From contig CAJYIY010000014.1 of NCBI GenBank assembly GCA_913775305.1, positions 1 through 53,176 of the forward strand: 53,176 nt of DNA, read 5' to 3'. Each line of letters opens with the position of its first letter. Position 1 is the stretch's first letter. The DNA comes from an uncultured Erwinia sp. Its GTDB lineage: Bacteria > Pseudomonadota > Gammaproteobacteria > Enterobacterales > Enterobacteriaceae. Shown here one piece after another: positions 1-10,257 of this stretch. Both the position numbers and the translations under genes were made by a program. Below the pieces are notes generated by a model. It saw nothing but the letters and a program-made list of their open reading frames with translations. It searched no databases and was not told where the DNA came from.

Positions 1-288
1 GTAGGGATCGTCCTGACGAACCAAATCCCCGACAGCGTTCAGCGTACGATTCAGCTGAATATTTTCAATATCGACAACAACGCGATCGGGATTACTGAGA
101 GCAAATTGCTTATACTTCAGTGGGATATTGGACTCAATGGTCACACGAGAATAGGTTGATGAAGGCCAGATGCGGATCGCCACAACATGGCCGCTGGCTG
201 CCATACCTGCCCGGCTGACGCTGAGCAGCAATACGGCACCCGCCCCCTGTAAAAGCCGTCGTCGGTTAAGGGATGTTGAATCAGTCAT
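1..288 (-). CDS. amiC: N-acetylmuramoyl-L-alanine amidase AmiC, N-terminal part (cut by window edge)
   Basis: The first 96 codons are present, starting at ATG 288-286 and running off the left edge. AmiC cleaves the amide bond between N-acetylmuramic acid and the stem peptide during septum splitting. The visible part has a twin-arginine signal ([10 protein letters not shown], then a hydrophobic stretch ending near AGMAASG, about residues 9-31), which agrees with AmiC being a Tat substrate. It is followed by the start of an AMIN domain ([19 protein letters not shown], then DRVVVDIEN), which targets the septum. The zinc amidase domain lies outside the window. The gene diverges from argA as in E. 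coli. Identification rests on the Tat signal, the AMIN sequence and gene order. Confidence 0.9.
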   Translation of the reverse strand, partial: MTDSTSLNRRRLLQGAGAVLLLSVSRAGMAASGHVVAIRIWPSSTYSRVTIESNIPLKYKQFALSNPDRVVVDIENIQLNRTLNAVGDLVRQDDPY

Positions 289-469
289 GCCACTCCACTA
301 GCTGTAAGGTGTTTAATAAAAAGTCAGGCGTTCGTTTTTTGCAAAAACTTTAGCGAATCCCTTTCTCAGTGTCACCCCAAAAAAGTGATTAAATGCAGCA
401 CATTAGACAGAGTAAAAATCAGTACCGGGTGATAAATAAGGAAAAATGGCGCTTGCACCGGAAGCAATA

Positions 470-508
470 AAAGAATAAAAATACACATTTACCGAATAAT
501 AATGCAAA
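470..508 (+). promoter_or_regulatory. Pair of ARG boxes (ArgR operator) upstream of argA
   Basis: Two imperfect palindromes fit the ARG box core TGAAT-N4-ATTCA. The first is AGAAT-AAAA-ATACA at 472-485 and the second is CGAAT-AATA-ATGCA at 493-506. Their cores start exactly 21 bp apart, the spacing of two 18-bp boxes separated by 3 bp that hexameric ArgR uses. A TTGCAC -35-like hexamer at 453-458 lies upstream, so the boxes overlap the probable promoter and start region. Arginine repression of argA is known in E. coli; here the operator is inferred from sequence. Confidence 0.7.
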
Positions 509-519
509 GAGGGTTTATC

Positions 520-1875
520 GTGAAGGAACGTAGTACCGAGCTGGTTCAGGGTTTTCGCCATACCGTTCCCTATATCAATGCCCACCGTGGTAAAACGTTT
601 ATCATCATGCTGGGTGGTGAAGCCATCGAGCATGAGAACTTCTCAAGCATCATTAACGACATTGGCCTGCTGCACAGCCTCGGTATCCGTCTGGTGGTGG
701 TTTACGGGGCAAGACCGCAGATCGATGCCAACCTCTCCGAGCGAAATCTCGAACCCGTTTATCATAAGCACACCCGCGTAACGGACGCCCAGTCGCTGGA
801 GCTGGTCAAGCAGGCGGCCGGTCGGCTGCAGCTGGATATCACCGCTCGCCTGTCTATGAGCCTGAATAATACGCCGCTTCAGGGCGCGCATATTAATGTC
901 GTTAGCGGTAATTTTATTATCGCTCAGCCGCTGGGGGTGGATGACGGGGTAGATTACTGCCACAGCGGCCGCATCCGCCGCATTGATGAAGAGGCTATCC
1001 ACCGTCAACTGGACAGCGGTGCTATTGTGTTAATGGGCCCGGTTGCGGTCTCCGTCACCGGTGAAAGCTTCAACCTGACCTCTGAAGAGGTAGCAACCCA
1101 GCTGGCAATCAAACTGAAAGCAGAAAAAATGATCGGCTTCTGCTCCGAGCAGGGGGTGACTAACAGCAGCGGTGAAATTATCTCCGAGCTGTTCCCAAAT
1201 GAAGCACAGCAGCGCATTGAAGAACTGGAAAACGATCGGGACTTTCATTCAGGCACCGTACGTTTTCTGCGCGGTGCGGTGAAGGCCTGCCGCAGCGGCG
1301 TCCGCCGCAGCCATCTGATCAGCTATCAGGAAGATGGTGCTTTGCTGCAGGAGCTGTTCTCTCGTGACGGTATTGGTACGCAGATTGTGATGGAGAGCGC
1401 CGAGCAGATTCGCCGCGCCACGATCAATGATATTGGCGGCATCCTTGAGCTGATCCGCCCGCTGGAGCAGCAGGGAATTCTGGTGCGGCGCTCACGCGAG
1501 CAGCTGGAAATTGAAATCGACAAATTCACCATTATTGAACGCGATAATCTCACCATAGGCTGCGCCGCGCTGTATCCGTTCCCGGAAGAGCAGATTGGCG
1601 AAATGGCCTGTGTTGCCGTCCACCCTGATTACCGCAGCTCATCACGGGGCGAAGCCCTGCTTGAACGTGTTGCGCTTCAGGCCCGTCAGATGGGGTTGAA
1701 AAAGCTGTTCGTACTGACCACGCGCAGCATTCACTGGTTCCAGGAGCGCGGCTTCCAGCCGGTTGACGTGGAGCTGCTGCCGAGCAGTAAGAAGGAGATG
1801 TACAACTACCAGCGCCGTTCCAAGGTACTGATGGTGGATCTGCGGGAAAACAGCGCCCACGTGCGCCAGAGCTGA
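520..1875 (+). CDS. argA: Amino-acid N-acetyltransferase (N-acetylglutamate synthase)
   Basis: This enzyme transfers acetyl from acetyl-CoA to L-glutamate, the first step of arginine synthesis in the cytoplasm. The 451-residue protein has an N-terminal amino-acid-kinase-like domain (about residues 1-280, with GEAIEHENF and [10 protein letters not shown]), which holds the arginine feedback site in this family, and a C-terminal GNAT domain (about 285-435, with [14 protein letters not shown]). GTG at 520 was chosen as start because AGAGGG precedes it by about 7 bases and the following KERSTELV aligns with the E. coli N-terminus. An in-frame ATG at 502 lies inside the second ARG box and has no Shine-Dalgarno sequence. 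The C-terminus is about 8 residues longer than in E. coli. It converges with recD, leaving 17 bases between the stops. Confidence 0.95.
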   Translation: MKERSTELVQGFRHTVPYINAHRGKTFIIMLGGEAIEHENFSSIINDIGLLHSLGIRLVVVYGARPQIDANLSERNLEPVYHKHTRVTDAQSLELVKQAAGRLQLDITARLSMSLNNTPLQGAHINVVSGNFIIAQPLGVDDGVDYCHSGRIRRIDEEAIHRQLDSGAIVLMGPVAVSVTGESFNLTSEEVATQLAIKLKAEKMIGFCSEQGVTNSSGEIISELFPNEAQQRIEELENDRDFHSGTVRFLRGAVKACRSGVRRSHLISYQEDGALLQELFSRDGIGTQIVMESAEQIRRATINDIGGILELIRPLEQQGILVRRSREQLEIEIDKFTIIERDNLTIGCAALYPFPEEQIGEMACVAVHPDYRSSSRGEALLERVALQARQMGLKKLFVLTTRSIHWFQERGFQPVDVELLPSSKKEMYNYQRRSKVLMVDLRENSAHVRQS

Positions 1876-1891
1876 CGGGCTCAGCGCCCGT
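1875..1891. terminator. Short hairpin between convergent argA and recD
   Basis: ACGGGC and GCCCGT form a perfect 6-bp stem around a TCAGC loop, starting at the last base of the argA stop and ending just before the recD stop. There is no clear T-run on either side, so it could be a weak bidirectional terminator or only a 3'-end stabiliser. Confidence 0.4.
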
Positions 1892-1892
1892 T

Positions 1893-3722
1893 CTACAATC
1901 GCTCGACCAGCCCGCTGCGACGCTGGGTGCGCATGTTGACCGCGCTGTTAAAAACGCGGATATCGGCGTACAGCGTCAGCTGCCGTTTCGCACGGGTAAT
2001 GCCGGTATAGACCAGCTCACGGGTTAGTACCGGCATGACCTGGTTTGGCAGCACCATCAGCGTGTGCTCAAATTCCGATCCCTGAGACTTATGCACCGTC
2101 ATCGCATACGCGGTGTCGTGCGGTGGCAGCCGGCTTGGCTGCACCGCCTTGATGGAGCCGTCCGGCAGCGGGAAAAAGACTTTCAGCGCCTGCTCATCAT
2201 CCAGCATAGCAATGCCAATATCACCGTTAAACAGACCCAGAATACGATCGTTACGGGCAATCATGACCGGCCTGCCGACATACCACTTGCCGTTTGCGCC
2301 CGCTCCGCGACGGATCAGCCCGGCCCGAATAAGCGTGGCTTCAATCCGCTCATTCAGACCGCTCACGCCAAAGGGCCCCTCGCGCAGCGCACAGAGAAGC
2401 TGGAAGCGGTTAAACGACGACAGCACCTCAGCCGGAGAAGCGCCGGCGGCAAGCCGCGTGAGATAGTCACGGTAACCGGCTGCGCAGTCGTTAAGCAGCT
2501 GCTGATACTCTTCGCTGCTGCTTAACCCATGGCGACGGATATCGCTGAACGCAGCGTTAAATACCGCATCGGCGCGTTTGACATCCCCGGCGTTTACCGC
2601 CATCGCCAGCTGACCAATTCCCGAGGAGGCCGTAAACCGATAGCTTTTGCGCAGCAGGCAGATAGCATCTCGCACGGGCGGAGCCGCAGCCTCTTCGCTG
2701 CCCATTACCTCACATCCGGTCAGCCGCGCCAGCTCTGCGGCACGCGCCGGGCTGTAACCGAACTCGGCGCATCGGCAGATATCCCCCAGCACGGCTCCCG
2801 CCTCGACGGATGCCAGCTGATCGCGATCGCCGAGGAAAATGACCCGCGCCTGCGGCGGCAGTGCCGCAATCAGATTCGCCAGCATCGGCAAATCCACCAT
2901 TGATGCTTCATCCACCACCAGAACATCCAGGTGCAGCGGATTACCTGCGTGGTAACGCATACGCTGGCTGCCGGGCTGTGCGCCCAGCAGACGGTGCAGC
3001 GTCGTCGCTTCGGCGGGAAAACGCCTGAGCACGTCCTCGTCAAGCGCCAGCTGCTGCAGCGTTTTTCCTAAAGACTCGGTCAGACGCGCCGCAGCCTTGC
3101 CGGTCGGTGCCGTCAGTTCAATACGTGGCGCGTCGGGAGAGAGCTCAATCAGACAGGCCAGCAGTTTGGCAACCGTGGTGGTTTTGCCCGTTCCCGGACC
3201 ACCGGAGATCACGGCAACCTGGCGGGTGATGGCGACCGCCGCGGCAATTTTTTGCCAGTCTTCCGGCTGCTGGCCAAAATGGCGATCCAGCGTGGCGCGC
3301 AGGGCGTCTTCATCAACGGGAGAAGGCTGCTGCTGGCGCTGAATAAACGCCACCACCTCTCCTTCGCTCTGCCACATACGATGCAGATAAAGCCGCTGCT
3401 GTTGCAGCACCAGCGGCGTGGCGCACGAACCATCGCTGACAGCCGGGCTGCCCGACAGCAGCCGATGCCAGTCTGCTGGTGTTCCGGCAGCCTGCCAGAT
3501 CGCCTGCGCCAGTTCAGGATGACGCCCGGCAAACATTTCCTGCGGATTCAGCAGCGCCAGAGGCAGGCAAACATGCCCCTCTCCGGCATCGCGGCTGACC
3601 AGAGCCGCGGCCAGCATCAGCGCGGGCTGCTGTTCACCGGCCACCATCAGGGCAAACTGCACATCCAGCGTGCGCAGCAGGCGCTGGCGACACGCCAGCT
3701 GCAGGAGATCGCGTAGCGTCAT
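1893..3722 (-). CDS. recD: Exodeoxyribonuclease V subunit alpha, RecD helicase
   Basis: RecD is the fast 5'-to-3' helicase of RecBCD, which processes double-strand breaks and lets RecB load RecA after a Chi site. The 609-residue length matches E. coli RecD (608). It has a Walker A motif GGPGTGKTTT at about 174-183, the Walker B-like DVLVVDEASMVD, and the SF1 motif near the C-terminus (YAMTVHKSQGSEF, then VYTGITRAKRQLTL). The start overlaps the end of recB by 4 bases, so the two are translated together. The order recC-ptrA-recB-recD on this strand is the E. coli order. RecD ends converging with argA. Confidence 0.97.
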   Translation of the reverse strand: MTLRDLLQLACRQRLLRTLDVQFALMVAGEQQPALMLAAALVSRDAGEGHVCLPLALLNPQEMFAGRHPELAQAIWQAAGTPADWHRLLSGSPAVSDGSCATPLVLQQQRLYLHRMWQSEGEVVAFIQRQQQPSPVDEDALRATLDRHFGQQPEDWQKIAAAVAITRQVAVISGGPGTGKTTTVAKLLACLIELSPDAPRIELTAPTGKAAARLTESLGKTLQQLALDEDVLRRFPAEATTLHRLLGAQPGSQRMRYHAGNPLHLDVLVVDEASMVDLPMLANLIAALPPQARVIFLGDRDQLASVEAGAVLGDICRCAEFGYSPARAAELARLTGCEVMGSEEAAAPPVRDAICLLRKSYRFTASSGIGQLAMAVNAGDVKRADAVFNAAFSDIRRHGLSSSEEYQQLLNDCAAGYRDYLTRLAAGASPAEVLSSFNRFQLLCALREGPFGVSGLNERIEATLIRAGLIRRGAGANGKWYVGRPVMIARNDRILGLFNGDIGIAMLDDEQALKVFFPLPDGSIKAVQPSRLPPHDTAYAMTVHKSQGSEFEHTLMVLPNQVMPVLTRELVYTGITRAKRQLTLYADIRVFNSAVNMRTQRRSGLVERL

Positions 3723-6700
3723 GATTCATTCTCCGCATCGACAGCAAACAACCGATCAAGCGCGTTCACAAATCCGGCCTGTGGCCGCGTGCTGAAAATG
3801 CCGTTACTTCCTTCGGTACCGTCCAGGCCGCGCAGGAACAGATAAATAACCCCGCCAAAGTGCTGTTCATAGTCGTAACCGGCCAGACGCTGTCGGAGGT
3901 AGCGATGCAGCGCCAGGCTGTAGAGCTGATATTGCAAATCATAGCGATGAGCGCGCATCGCCTGCGCCATCGCCTCCTGGGTATAGGCACTGCTCTCCTC
4001 ACCCAGCCAGTTCGATTTATAGTCCAGCAGGTAATATTTTCCCTGCCAGCAGAACACCAGATCGATAAACCCTTTCAGCATGCCGCGAACCTGATAAAAA
4101 TCGAGAGGCGGGCATCCGGCAGAGAGCGGATCCTGCTGCACCAGACGATCCAGATCGGCGGCAATCAGCAGGCGGGAGATCGGCAGATAAAACTGCAGCT
4201 CCACCCGGTACATATCCGGAGAGAGCTGATTCAGGCTGACGCCACTGCTGTTGAGCGGGGTGTGTAATATGCGCCGCATCCATTCACTCATCGTCGGCAG
4301 CCAGGCCATATCCAGCCCCTCGCCACTCAGCCGTTCCGCCAGCCAGTGCTCATCCAGCGGTGCAGAGAAGTCCAGCGATTCAAACAGACTGTGCAGAAAT
4401 GTACCGGGCGCAGCACCGCGGGGGAAGGTATGCGGCGTCAGCTGCGGCAGCAGTGGTTCCTGCGCTTCTCCGGCGGCATCAACATCCAGACGCGGCAGCA
4501 GATCGAGCGCGGCAGCGTGGCCGCGTTGCTGTAAACCGGAATAGCTGGTCACCCGCCAGTCGTCACGCAGTGAACGCGTCAGCCGCTGGCTGCTCAGGCT
4601 CAGGTGGGCTTCTGCTTCCGGCTGCCACAAAGGGTCCTCCGTCAGCGGTACAGCCGCCAGGCGGGTATGATCGCTTTCCATCTCCTGCAACAGAGCATGC
4701 AGCGTTGCAGCATCAGCCGCTTCGCCGCGCTGGATCAGATATCCCAGCGCGCTGTGGTGCAGATCGCTGTTGCCTTCTTTCTTACGTGTTCCTTTAATCA
4801 GCGGAGCAACCCCGACGCTACAGTGATAAATCGATCGCGTCAGCGCCACGTACAGCAGGCGCAAATCCTCGGCCAGGCGCTCCTCTTCTGCCAGGCGGAC
4901 GCTTTCTTCATCCTGTTGCAAATCAAGCAGCGCCTCAAAGGTCTGCCTGTCGTGGTAGATGCCGTTAGCCGCAGCGCGATAGTTAGAAACAAACGGCAGC
5001 CAGACCAGCGGATACTGCAGACCTTTCGATTTGTGAATGGTCACAATCTGTACCAGATGGCGATCGCTCTCCAGCCGAAGCTGTTGATTAGCCACCTGAC
5101 CATCGGGCTGCACGATCTGCTGGGCCAGCCAGCGCACCAGCGCATGCTCGCTGTCCAGCGAGGTCGCAGCCTCCTGCAACAGCTCTCCCAGATGCAGCAG
5201 ATCGGTCAGACGGCGTTCCCCGCTGTCGGACGCCAGCAAATTCTCAGCAATTTGCCGTCGCACCATCAGCTCACGCAGCATCGGTAACACGCCGCGCTTA
5301 AGCCAGCGCTGGCGGTAACCATCAAATTCATCCACCAGCGCATCCCAGGTTCGCTCATCGCGGCTCAGGGCATCCAGCGTCAGCGCATCAAGGCCAAACA
5401 GGCTGCTGGCCAGTGCGCTGCGCAAAATACGCTCCTGCTCCGGCGCCAGCACGGCCTGCAGCAGCAACAGCATTTCGCGTGCTTCCGGCGTAGTAAATAC
5501 GCTGTCACGATTGGAAAGGTACACGGAGGGGATGGCCAGCCGGTTCAACGCCTCGCGCATGACGGCGGCCTCACTTCGGCTACGGACCAAAATGGTAATA
5601 TCAGAAGCCCGGAGCGGCTTCAGGTCAGGGGCTTTGCCGATCAGCGCCAGCCCCTGTTGACCGGCGGTGAGCCAGTGACAGATTTCCGTGGCGCACTGCT
5701 GCGCCATATACTGCTGGTAATCGTTCACCCCAGTCCCCTCGCCGGGTTGCAGCCAGAACTTCAGCGCGGGCTGCTCGATGCCGTCTATGCTGAAGCTGAG
5801 GGACTGATTGGGTTCCGCCGGGCTGACCGCAATAAAGGGGATGTCCTGAAACACAAACGGCGCAGGCTGACGCTGGAACAGCTGATTAACGCTGGCTACC
5901 ATCGCCGGTGAAGAGCGCCAGTTTGTTTCAAGAGTATAGTGAGCACTGACTTCAGCCCGCGCTTTCATATAGGTAAAAATATCGGCACCGCGAAACGCAT
6001 AGATAGCCTGTTTCGGGTCGCCAATCAGCAGCAGGGCGCTATCAGCCTGCCCCACGTACAGCGACTGAAAAATTCGATACTGCTGCGGGTCAGTATCCTG
6101 GAATTCATCAATCAGCGCTACCGGAAACCGCTGACGGACGGCCGCTGCCAGCAGATCGCCGCCGGGCTGCTGTAGCGCCGCATCGAAACGGCCAAGAAGA
6201 TCGTCGAACCCCAACTGCGCATGCAAACGTTTTTCCTGCCGGGTGACGGCACGGATCTCCTCCAGCGCGCGGGCCACAATCAGGTCACGCAGCGAGCGGG
6301 GCTCCGCCAGAAAAGTGTCGATCTGTTCAAACAGCGGATGGGCAGGAGCCACACCTTTTTTAGTTTTCTCCAGCAATACCCGCTGGCCGAAGCGTTCAAG
6401 ATCCTTCGCGATTTCATAATCGAGCGTGTCGCTTTGCGCCCACTGGGTAATTTTGTTCAGCCAGTTAGGTAAGTGCTTACTGTTATAGCTACGCCTGTCG
6501 ATACCGGAGGCATCAATCAGCTCGAACAGGTTCTCTGCGGCCAGCCACGCCTGCTTCAACGCCACGATCTGCGCAATAATCGCCTCATGCCGCTGTGCCA
6601 GCGTTTCATTCGGGTCCGGCGCTGATTTCAGCGATGGCGCCTCACCACCCAGCCAGGGGGAAAGCTCCCTGAGCAGCTGTTCCGGCCCTTCCCACAGCTG

Positions 6701-7255
6701 GCGAACCACCCGGGCAACCGGCAGCGGCAGCGGGTAGCAGTGGCGTCGCCAGAAATCCGCGGCTGCACGGCGGCGCAGCGGCGTTTCATCCTCAATCAGC
6801 TGCTGTTCGAACAGCATGCCGGACTCAAACGCATTCAGATTCAGCATCCGCTGGCAGAAGCCGTGGATGGTAAAAATACCGGCCTCATCCATCTGCCGTT
6901 CGGCTGCCAGCAGGACTGAAGCGGCCTGGCGCAGATCGGGAATTTGCGCAATCAGCGCCTGCAGCATCGGATTACGGCTCTCACCGCGCACACAGTCAAT
7001 GCGCAGCGCATGGATATTGTCACGAATGCGCCCGCGAAGTTCGGCGGTGGCGGCCTCGGTAAAGGTCACCACCAGGATCTCCTCTACCGACAGCGGGCGG
7101 CTGAATGCCGACTCACCGCCCAGCCCCAGCAACAGACGCAGGTAAAGCAGGCCGATGGTAAAGGTTTTCCCCGTACCCGCCGACGCTTCAATCAGCCGCT
7201 CACCGCGCAGCGGCAGGGTTAACGCATTGAGGCGTTCAGCAACCTGCTGACTCAT
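3719..7255 (-). CDS. recB: Exodeoxyribonuclease V subunit beta, RecB helicase-nuclease
   Basis: RecB is the 3'-to-5' helicase and only nuclease of RecBCD, and it also loads RecA. The 1178-residue protein (E. coli 1180) has the Walker A motif EASAGTGKT at 23-31, the UvrD-like motifs VALIDEFQDTDPQQYRIF and ETNWRSS, and the helicase motif IVTIHKSKGLQYPLVWLPF. The C-terminal nuclease domain carries LLDYKSNWLG, where Asp1078 and Lys1080 correspond to the catalytic Asp1080 and Lys1082 of E. coli. It overlaps ptrA upstream and recD downstream by 4 bases each, so ptrA-recB-recD look translationally coupled. Confidence 0.97.
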   Translation of the reverse strand: MSQQVAERLNALTLPLRGERLIEASAGTGKTFTIGLLYLRLLLGLGGESAFSRPLSVEEILVVTFTEAATAELRGRIRDNIHALRIDCVRGESRNPMLQALIAQIPDLRQAASVLLAAERQMDEAGIFTIHGFCQRMLNLNAFESGMLFEQQLIEDETPLRRRAAADFWRRHCYPLPLPVARVVRQLWEGPEQLLRELSPWLGGEAPSLKSAPDPNETLAQRHEAIIAQIVALKQAWLAAENLFELIDASGIDRRSYNSKHLPNWLNKITQWAQSDTLDYEIAKDLERFGQRVLLEKTKKGVAPAHPLFEQIDTFLAEPRSLRDLIVARALEEIRAVTRQEKRLHAQLGFDDLLGRFDAALQQPGGDLLAAAVRQRFPVALIDEFQDTDPQQYRIFQSLYVGQADSALLLIGDPKQAIYAFRGADIFTYMKARAEVSAHYTLETNWRSSPAMVASVNQLFQRQPAPFVFQDIPFIAVSPAEPNQSLSFSIDGIEQPALKFWLQPGEGTGVNDYQQYMAQQCATEICHWLTAGQQGLALIGKAPDLKPLRASDITILVRSRSEAAVMREALNRLAIPSVYLSNRDSVFTTPEAREMLLLLQAVLAPEQERILRSALASSLFGLDALTLDALSRDERTWDALVDEFDGYRQRWLKRGVLPMLRELMVRRQIAENLLASDSGERRLTDLLHLGELLQEAATSLDSEHALVRWLAQQIVQPDGQVANQQLRLESDRHLVQIVTIHKSKGLQYPLVWLPFVSNYRAAANGIYHDRQTFEALLDLQQDEESVRLAEEERLAEDLRLLYVALTRSIYHCSVGVAPLIKGTRKKEGNSDLHHSALGYLIQRGEAADAATLHALLQEMESDHTRLAAVPLTEDPLWQPEAEAHLSLSSQRLTRSLRDDWRVTSYSGLQQRGHAAALDLLPRLDVDAAGEAQEPLLPQLTPHTFPRGAAPGTFLHSLFESLDFSAPLDEHWLAERLSGEGLDMAWLPTMSEWMRRILHTPLNSSGVSLNQLSPDMYRVELQFYLPISRLLIAADLDRLVQQDPLSAGCPPLDFYQVRGMLKGFIDLVFCWQGKYYLLDYKSNWLGEESSAYTQEAMAQAMRAHRYDLQYQLYSLALHRYLRQRLAGYDYEQHFGGVIYLFLRGLDGTEGSNGIFSTRPQAGFVNALDRLFAVDAENES

Positions 7256-10137
7256 GGTTTATCCTGACCGACCGGGAACGACTGCTGCAGGGTGGAGAGA
7301 TCTTTCCAGGTCTTCCAGCCAGCCGGAGCCGCGTAGTCTGCCTTACCGTGATGGCTACCGGAAATCTGAGACAGCAGAGCCAGCCCGGTTGGCGCAATCA
7401 CCGCCTGATGGAAGAAGTCTGCAATGCCTTCCGGTGTCAGTGCCTGAATCTGCGCAATCACCTTTTCACGCGTGTCGAACTGATAATTTTCCCGGCTAAA
7501 GTCCTTGCTGAAGCGGCTGGCTTCCTCATCCAGCGTCTGGGGTCGCTGTTTCAGTTCGCCCGTCATCGCCGCCTGATACTGGGCAAACTCTTCTTTGCTC
7601 ATGGCACGCAGGCGTTTCTCAGCAGCAGGATAAAATGCCTGGAAGCGCTCCAGCAGATAGGCGGGCTGCTTAACGTTACTTTGCAGCAGGAAACCGATGC
7701 CCCACTGCCGTCCCACCGGCATCTGGAAGGCAAATACCGCATAGCCGAGCTGCTCTTCGGTACGCAGCTGGTTATAGAACCACGGCTGAATAATCTGGCT
7801 CAGCATCGAGCTGCTGGCCATGCTTTGATATTCATCAAAGCCAACGGGGACGTATACCGCAGCCAGCGCCGAGTCAGTACTGCTCCCCACCTTCTGCAGG
7901 TTAGCCAGCGCCTTTTTATCCACCTTGATAAATTCGCTGTGCCACCTGCTGTGACCTTCACAGTTCAGCTGCTGTTTGATCTGCACAGCCAGGTCTTTCA
8001 CCGCTTCGGGCGTCATATTTCCGACAACCAGCAGCTCAGGCGTGGACTGCTCCAGCAGCATTTTACGGTAGTTCAGCAGCTGCTCCAGCGTGATAGCCGA
8101 CAGCAGTTTTCGACGCTCACTGCGTTGGGTATACGGCAAGCGTGACAGCAGCTGCGCGGGCTGAATAGCCAGCTCAAATGCTTTGCCTTTTTCAGCCGAG
8201 TCCAGACGCTCCAGATACCAGGATTTAGCCTGCTCCAGCTGCTGCTCGGTCGGCGTAAAGCTGGCGTAACCTTCCAACAGCTGCTTCATCAGTTTCGGCA
8301 GGCGCTGTGTAAAGCCGCTGGCGCTAAACGAAACACCATCATCTTCCCCGGTAGAGAAACTGATCCCTCCCACCGCAGCCTGCGAGCTCAGTTCATCGAG
8401 CGCCACGCCAGCCAGATAATCATTGAGCGCAAACAGCACCTGATTCCGGGCGCTGTCTACCGCGGCTTTGTTGCGCAGCGCCAGGGTGATATTGGCCTTC
8501 GGCTCGTCGGCGTAATACTGGCTGGGCATATAGAAGACCCGCAGCCCGGGCTGGTTAAGCAGTGCCTGTGGACGCGCATACTTTTTATCCTGCCTGATCA
8601 GGCTGAAGTCGTCAGGAATGTAAGGATTGAGCATCGGCAGGGACAGGGTTAGTTTATCGCTCTCGGTCTGCCATTGACTCAACGTTTCGCGGCTGATTTT
8701 ATCCACCTGATAGGGTGCATCGACGAAATAAGCCGTTTTGTTATGCGGTTCATTCGGGCTGATAAACCAGATGCGGGCATTCTCCGGCGTCATTCCGTCC
8801 AGCCGCGCTTTGATGGCCTGAGGATCGTAACGGTCTGCAATGTAAGATGCGTCCAGCACATTGGCTACCGGCACCCGCAGCATGGTATCCACCAGCCATT
8901 CGATGTAGTCCATATCGCGCGTGATGGAGGGATAACGGAAATCCAGGTCCAGCACGTGTGCCATTTCGTCAAAGTAACGTTTATCAATCCCCTGCATGCG
9001 CAGGGTATTCAGGTAGCTGAACACCGCCGCAATGACTTCGTCGCGGTTGGCCAGGCCCTTATCCGTCAGCGAAACAGATATCGAAAAGACCCCGCCGTTA
9101 CGATCGATAACCGGATCGGCACCGGCGTCAATGGAGTCAGCCAGTCCGCGGCTTTGCAGCCAGTCAGATAAGGTGTTTTTGCTACGGTTACCAATCAGAT
9201 AGCCAATCAGCGTATCGGTTTTACTGCGGAACTGCGCGCTGTTGTTATCAATGCGAAACTCAATGCGCAGCTGCTTGCGCGGCTGGGCCGGCACATAGTG
9301 AATAATGATGCCTTTTTGCTTATCGGTGACGACCGGCGCGGTAATATCCGGCACCGTCGCATGACGGTTTTCAATCCGGCCAAAGGTTTCAGCCGCGATT
9401 TTTTCCATCTCGGACAGTGGCTTATTGCTGTAAATCACCGCCTTCATCAGGTTCGCGGAGTAATAGCGCTGATAAAATGCCTTCAGAGCATCGTGCAGTT
9501 TACTGCCTGGCTTGTCGCGCAGGGTTTCAAGATTCCCCCCCGAGAAACGTGAACTGGGATGGTCAGGATTCAGCGTTTCAGCGCCAACCTGTGCCATACG
9601 CATGCCATCACGGGATCGTGCCATGGTCAGCTCGGCGTTCACTGCATGGCGTTCGCGGTCGGCATTCACCGGGTCGAGCAGCGGCTCGGCTATCGCATCG
9701 GCCAGTCGGTCAACCGCCGGTTGCAAAGCGTCGTTTTCGACTTCCAGATAAAATGCCGTGCGGTAGGATGCGGTGCTGGCATTATGGCTACCACCGTGCT
9801 TTTTTAAAAATTCAGCAAGGTTATCCGGCTGCGGGTAGCGCTTTGACCCCATCAGCACCATATGTTCGAGATAGTGGGCCAGGCCAAGCTGATCGGTTGG
9901 GTTCTCCAGCGATCCGACCGGCAGCGCCAGAGCAGCCAGTGACTTTGTGGCCCTGTCATCGGAAACCAGCAGGACGGTCACGCCGTTATCCAGTTGGATG
10001 GCCTTGTACTGGCGAGGATCTTTTTCACTTTTGCGGATAATGTCAGTGACCGGTTGCCATCCGGTTTGTGCCTGCGTCAGCGGGCTCAACAGGGCGAAAA
10101 AGACAAAGTAAACTAACCAGACTGCATAACGACGCAT
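7252..10137 (-). CDS. ptrA: Pitrilysin (protease III), periplasmic zinc metalloprotease
   Basis: This M16-family endopeptidase degrades small proteins and peptides in the periplasm. The 961-residue protein (E. coli 962) begins with a Sec signal peptide of about 23 residues (hydrophobic to LTQAQ). It has the inverted zinc motif HYLEH at 88-92 of the M16 family, with further M16 repeats after it. It sits between recC and recB as in E. coli, with a 4-base overlap with recB. The reason for its place inside the RecBCD locus is not apparent from the sequence; it may only share transcripts with recB and recD. Confidence 0.96.
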   Translation of the reverse strand: MRRYAVWLVYFVFFALLSPLTQAQTGWQPVTDIIRKSEKDPRQYKAIQLDNGVTVLLVSDDRATKSLAALALPVGSLENPTDQLGLAHYLEHMVLMGSKRYPQPDNLAEFLKKHGGSHNASTASYRTAFYLEVENDALQPAVDRLADAIAEPLLDPVNADRERHAVNAELTMARSRDGMRMAQVGAETLNPDHPSSRFSGGNLETLRDKPGSKLHDALKAFYQRYYSANLMKAVIYSNKPLSEMEKIAAETFGRIENRHATVPDITAPVVTDKQKGIIIHYVPAQPRKQLRIEFRIDNNSAQFRSKTDTLIGYLIGNRSKNTLSDWLQSRGLADSIDAGADPVIDRNGGVFSISVSLTDKGLANRDEVIAAVFSYLNTLRMQGIDKRYFDEMAHVLDLDFRYPSITRDMDYIEWLVDTMLRVPVANVLDASYIADRYDPQAIKARLDGMTPENARIWFISPNEPHNKTAYFVDAPYQVDKISRETLSQWQTESDKLTLSLPMLNPYIPDDFSLIRQDKKYARPQALLNQPGLRVFYMPSQYYADEPKANITLALRNKAAVDSARNQVLFALNDYLAGVALDELSSQAAVGGISFSTGEDDGVSFSASGFTQRLPKLMKQLLEGYASFTPTEQQLEQAKSWYLERLDSAEKGKAFELAIQPAQLLSRLPYTQRSERRKLLSAITLEQLLNYRKMLLEQSTPELLVVGNMTPEAVKDLAVQIKQQLNCEGHSRWHSEFIKVDKKALANLQKVGSSTDSALAAVYVPVGFDEYQSMASSSMLSQIIQPWFYNQLRTEEQLGYAVFAFQMPVGRQWGIGFLLQSNVKQPAYLLERFQAFYPAAEKRLRAMSKEEFAQYQAAMTGELKQRPQTLDEEASRFSKDFSRENYQFDTREKVIAQIQALTPEGIADFFHQAVIAPTGLALLSQISGSHHGKADYAAPAGWKTWKDLSTLQQSFPVGQDKP

Positions 10138-10210
10138 TCAAACTCCCTCAACTTTGCTGGTGTTTAATTGTTACAAAATAACACTACAGGATGTCATCCT
10201 GATTGTCCGT

Positions 10211-10237
10211 AAAACTTCCCGTGTCTTCCGTCGGGAA
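10211..10237 (-). terminator. Weak terminator-like hairpin between recC and ptrA
   Basis: On the minus strand TTCCCG (10237-10232) pairs with CGGGAA (10221-10216), followed directly by GTTTT. The 120-base recC-ptrA gap therefore probably contains a partial terminator after recC and a separate promoter for ptrA-recB-recD. The stem is short and the T-run has only four bases. Confidence 0.4.
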
Positions 10238-10257
10238 AGTGGGTACATCGCCCAATA

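Noticed and set aside
502..519. Upstream ATG as the argA start
   Set aside because: It lies in the second ARG box, has no Shine-Dalgarno sequence, and AGAGGG sits between it and the GTG at 520, which matches the family N-terminus.
2064..2525. Long open frames antisense to recD, recB, ptrA and recC
   Set aside because: High GC at third positions leaves open frames opposite real genes; none has a start signal or family resemblance.
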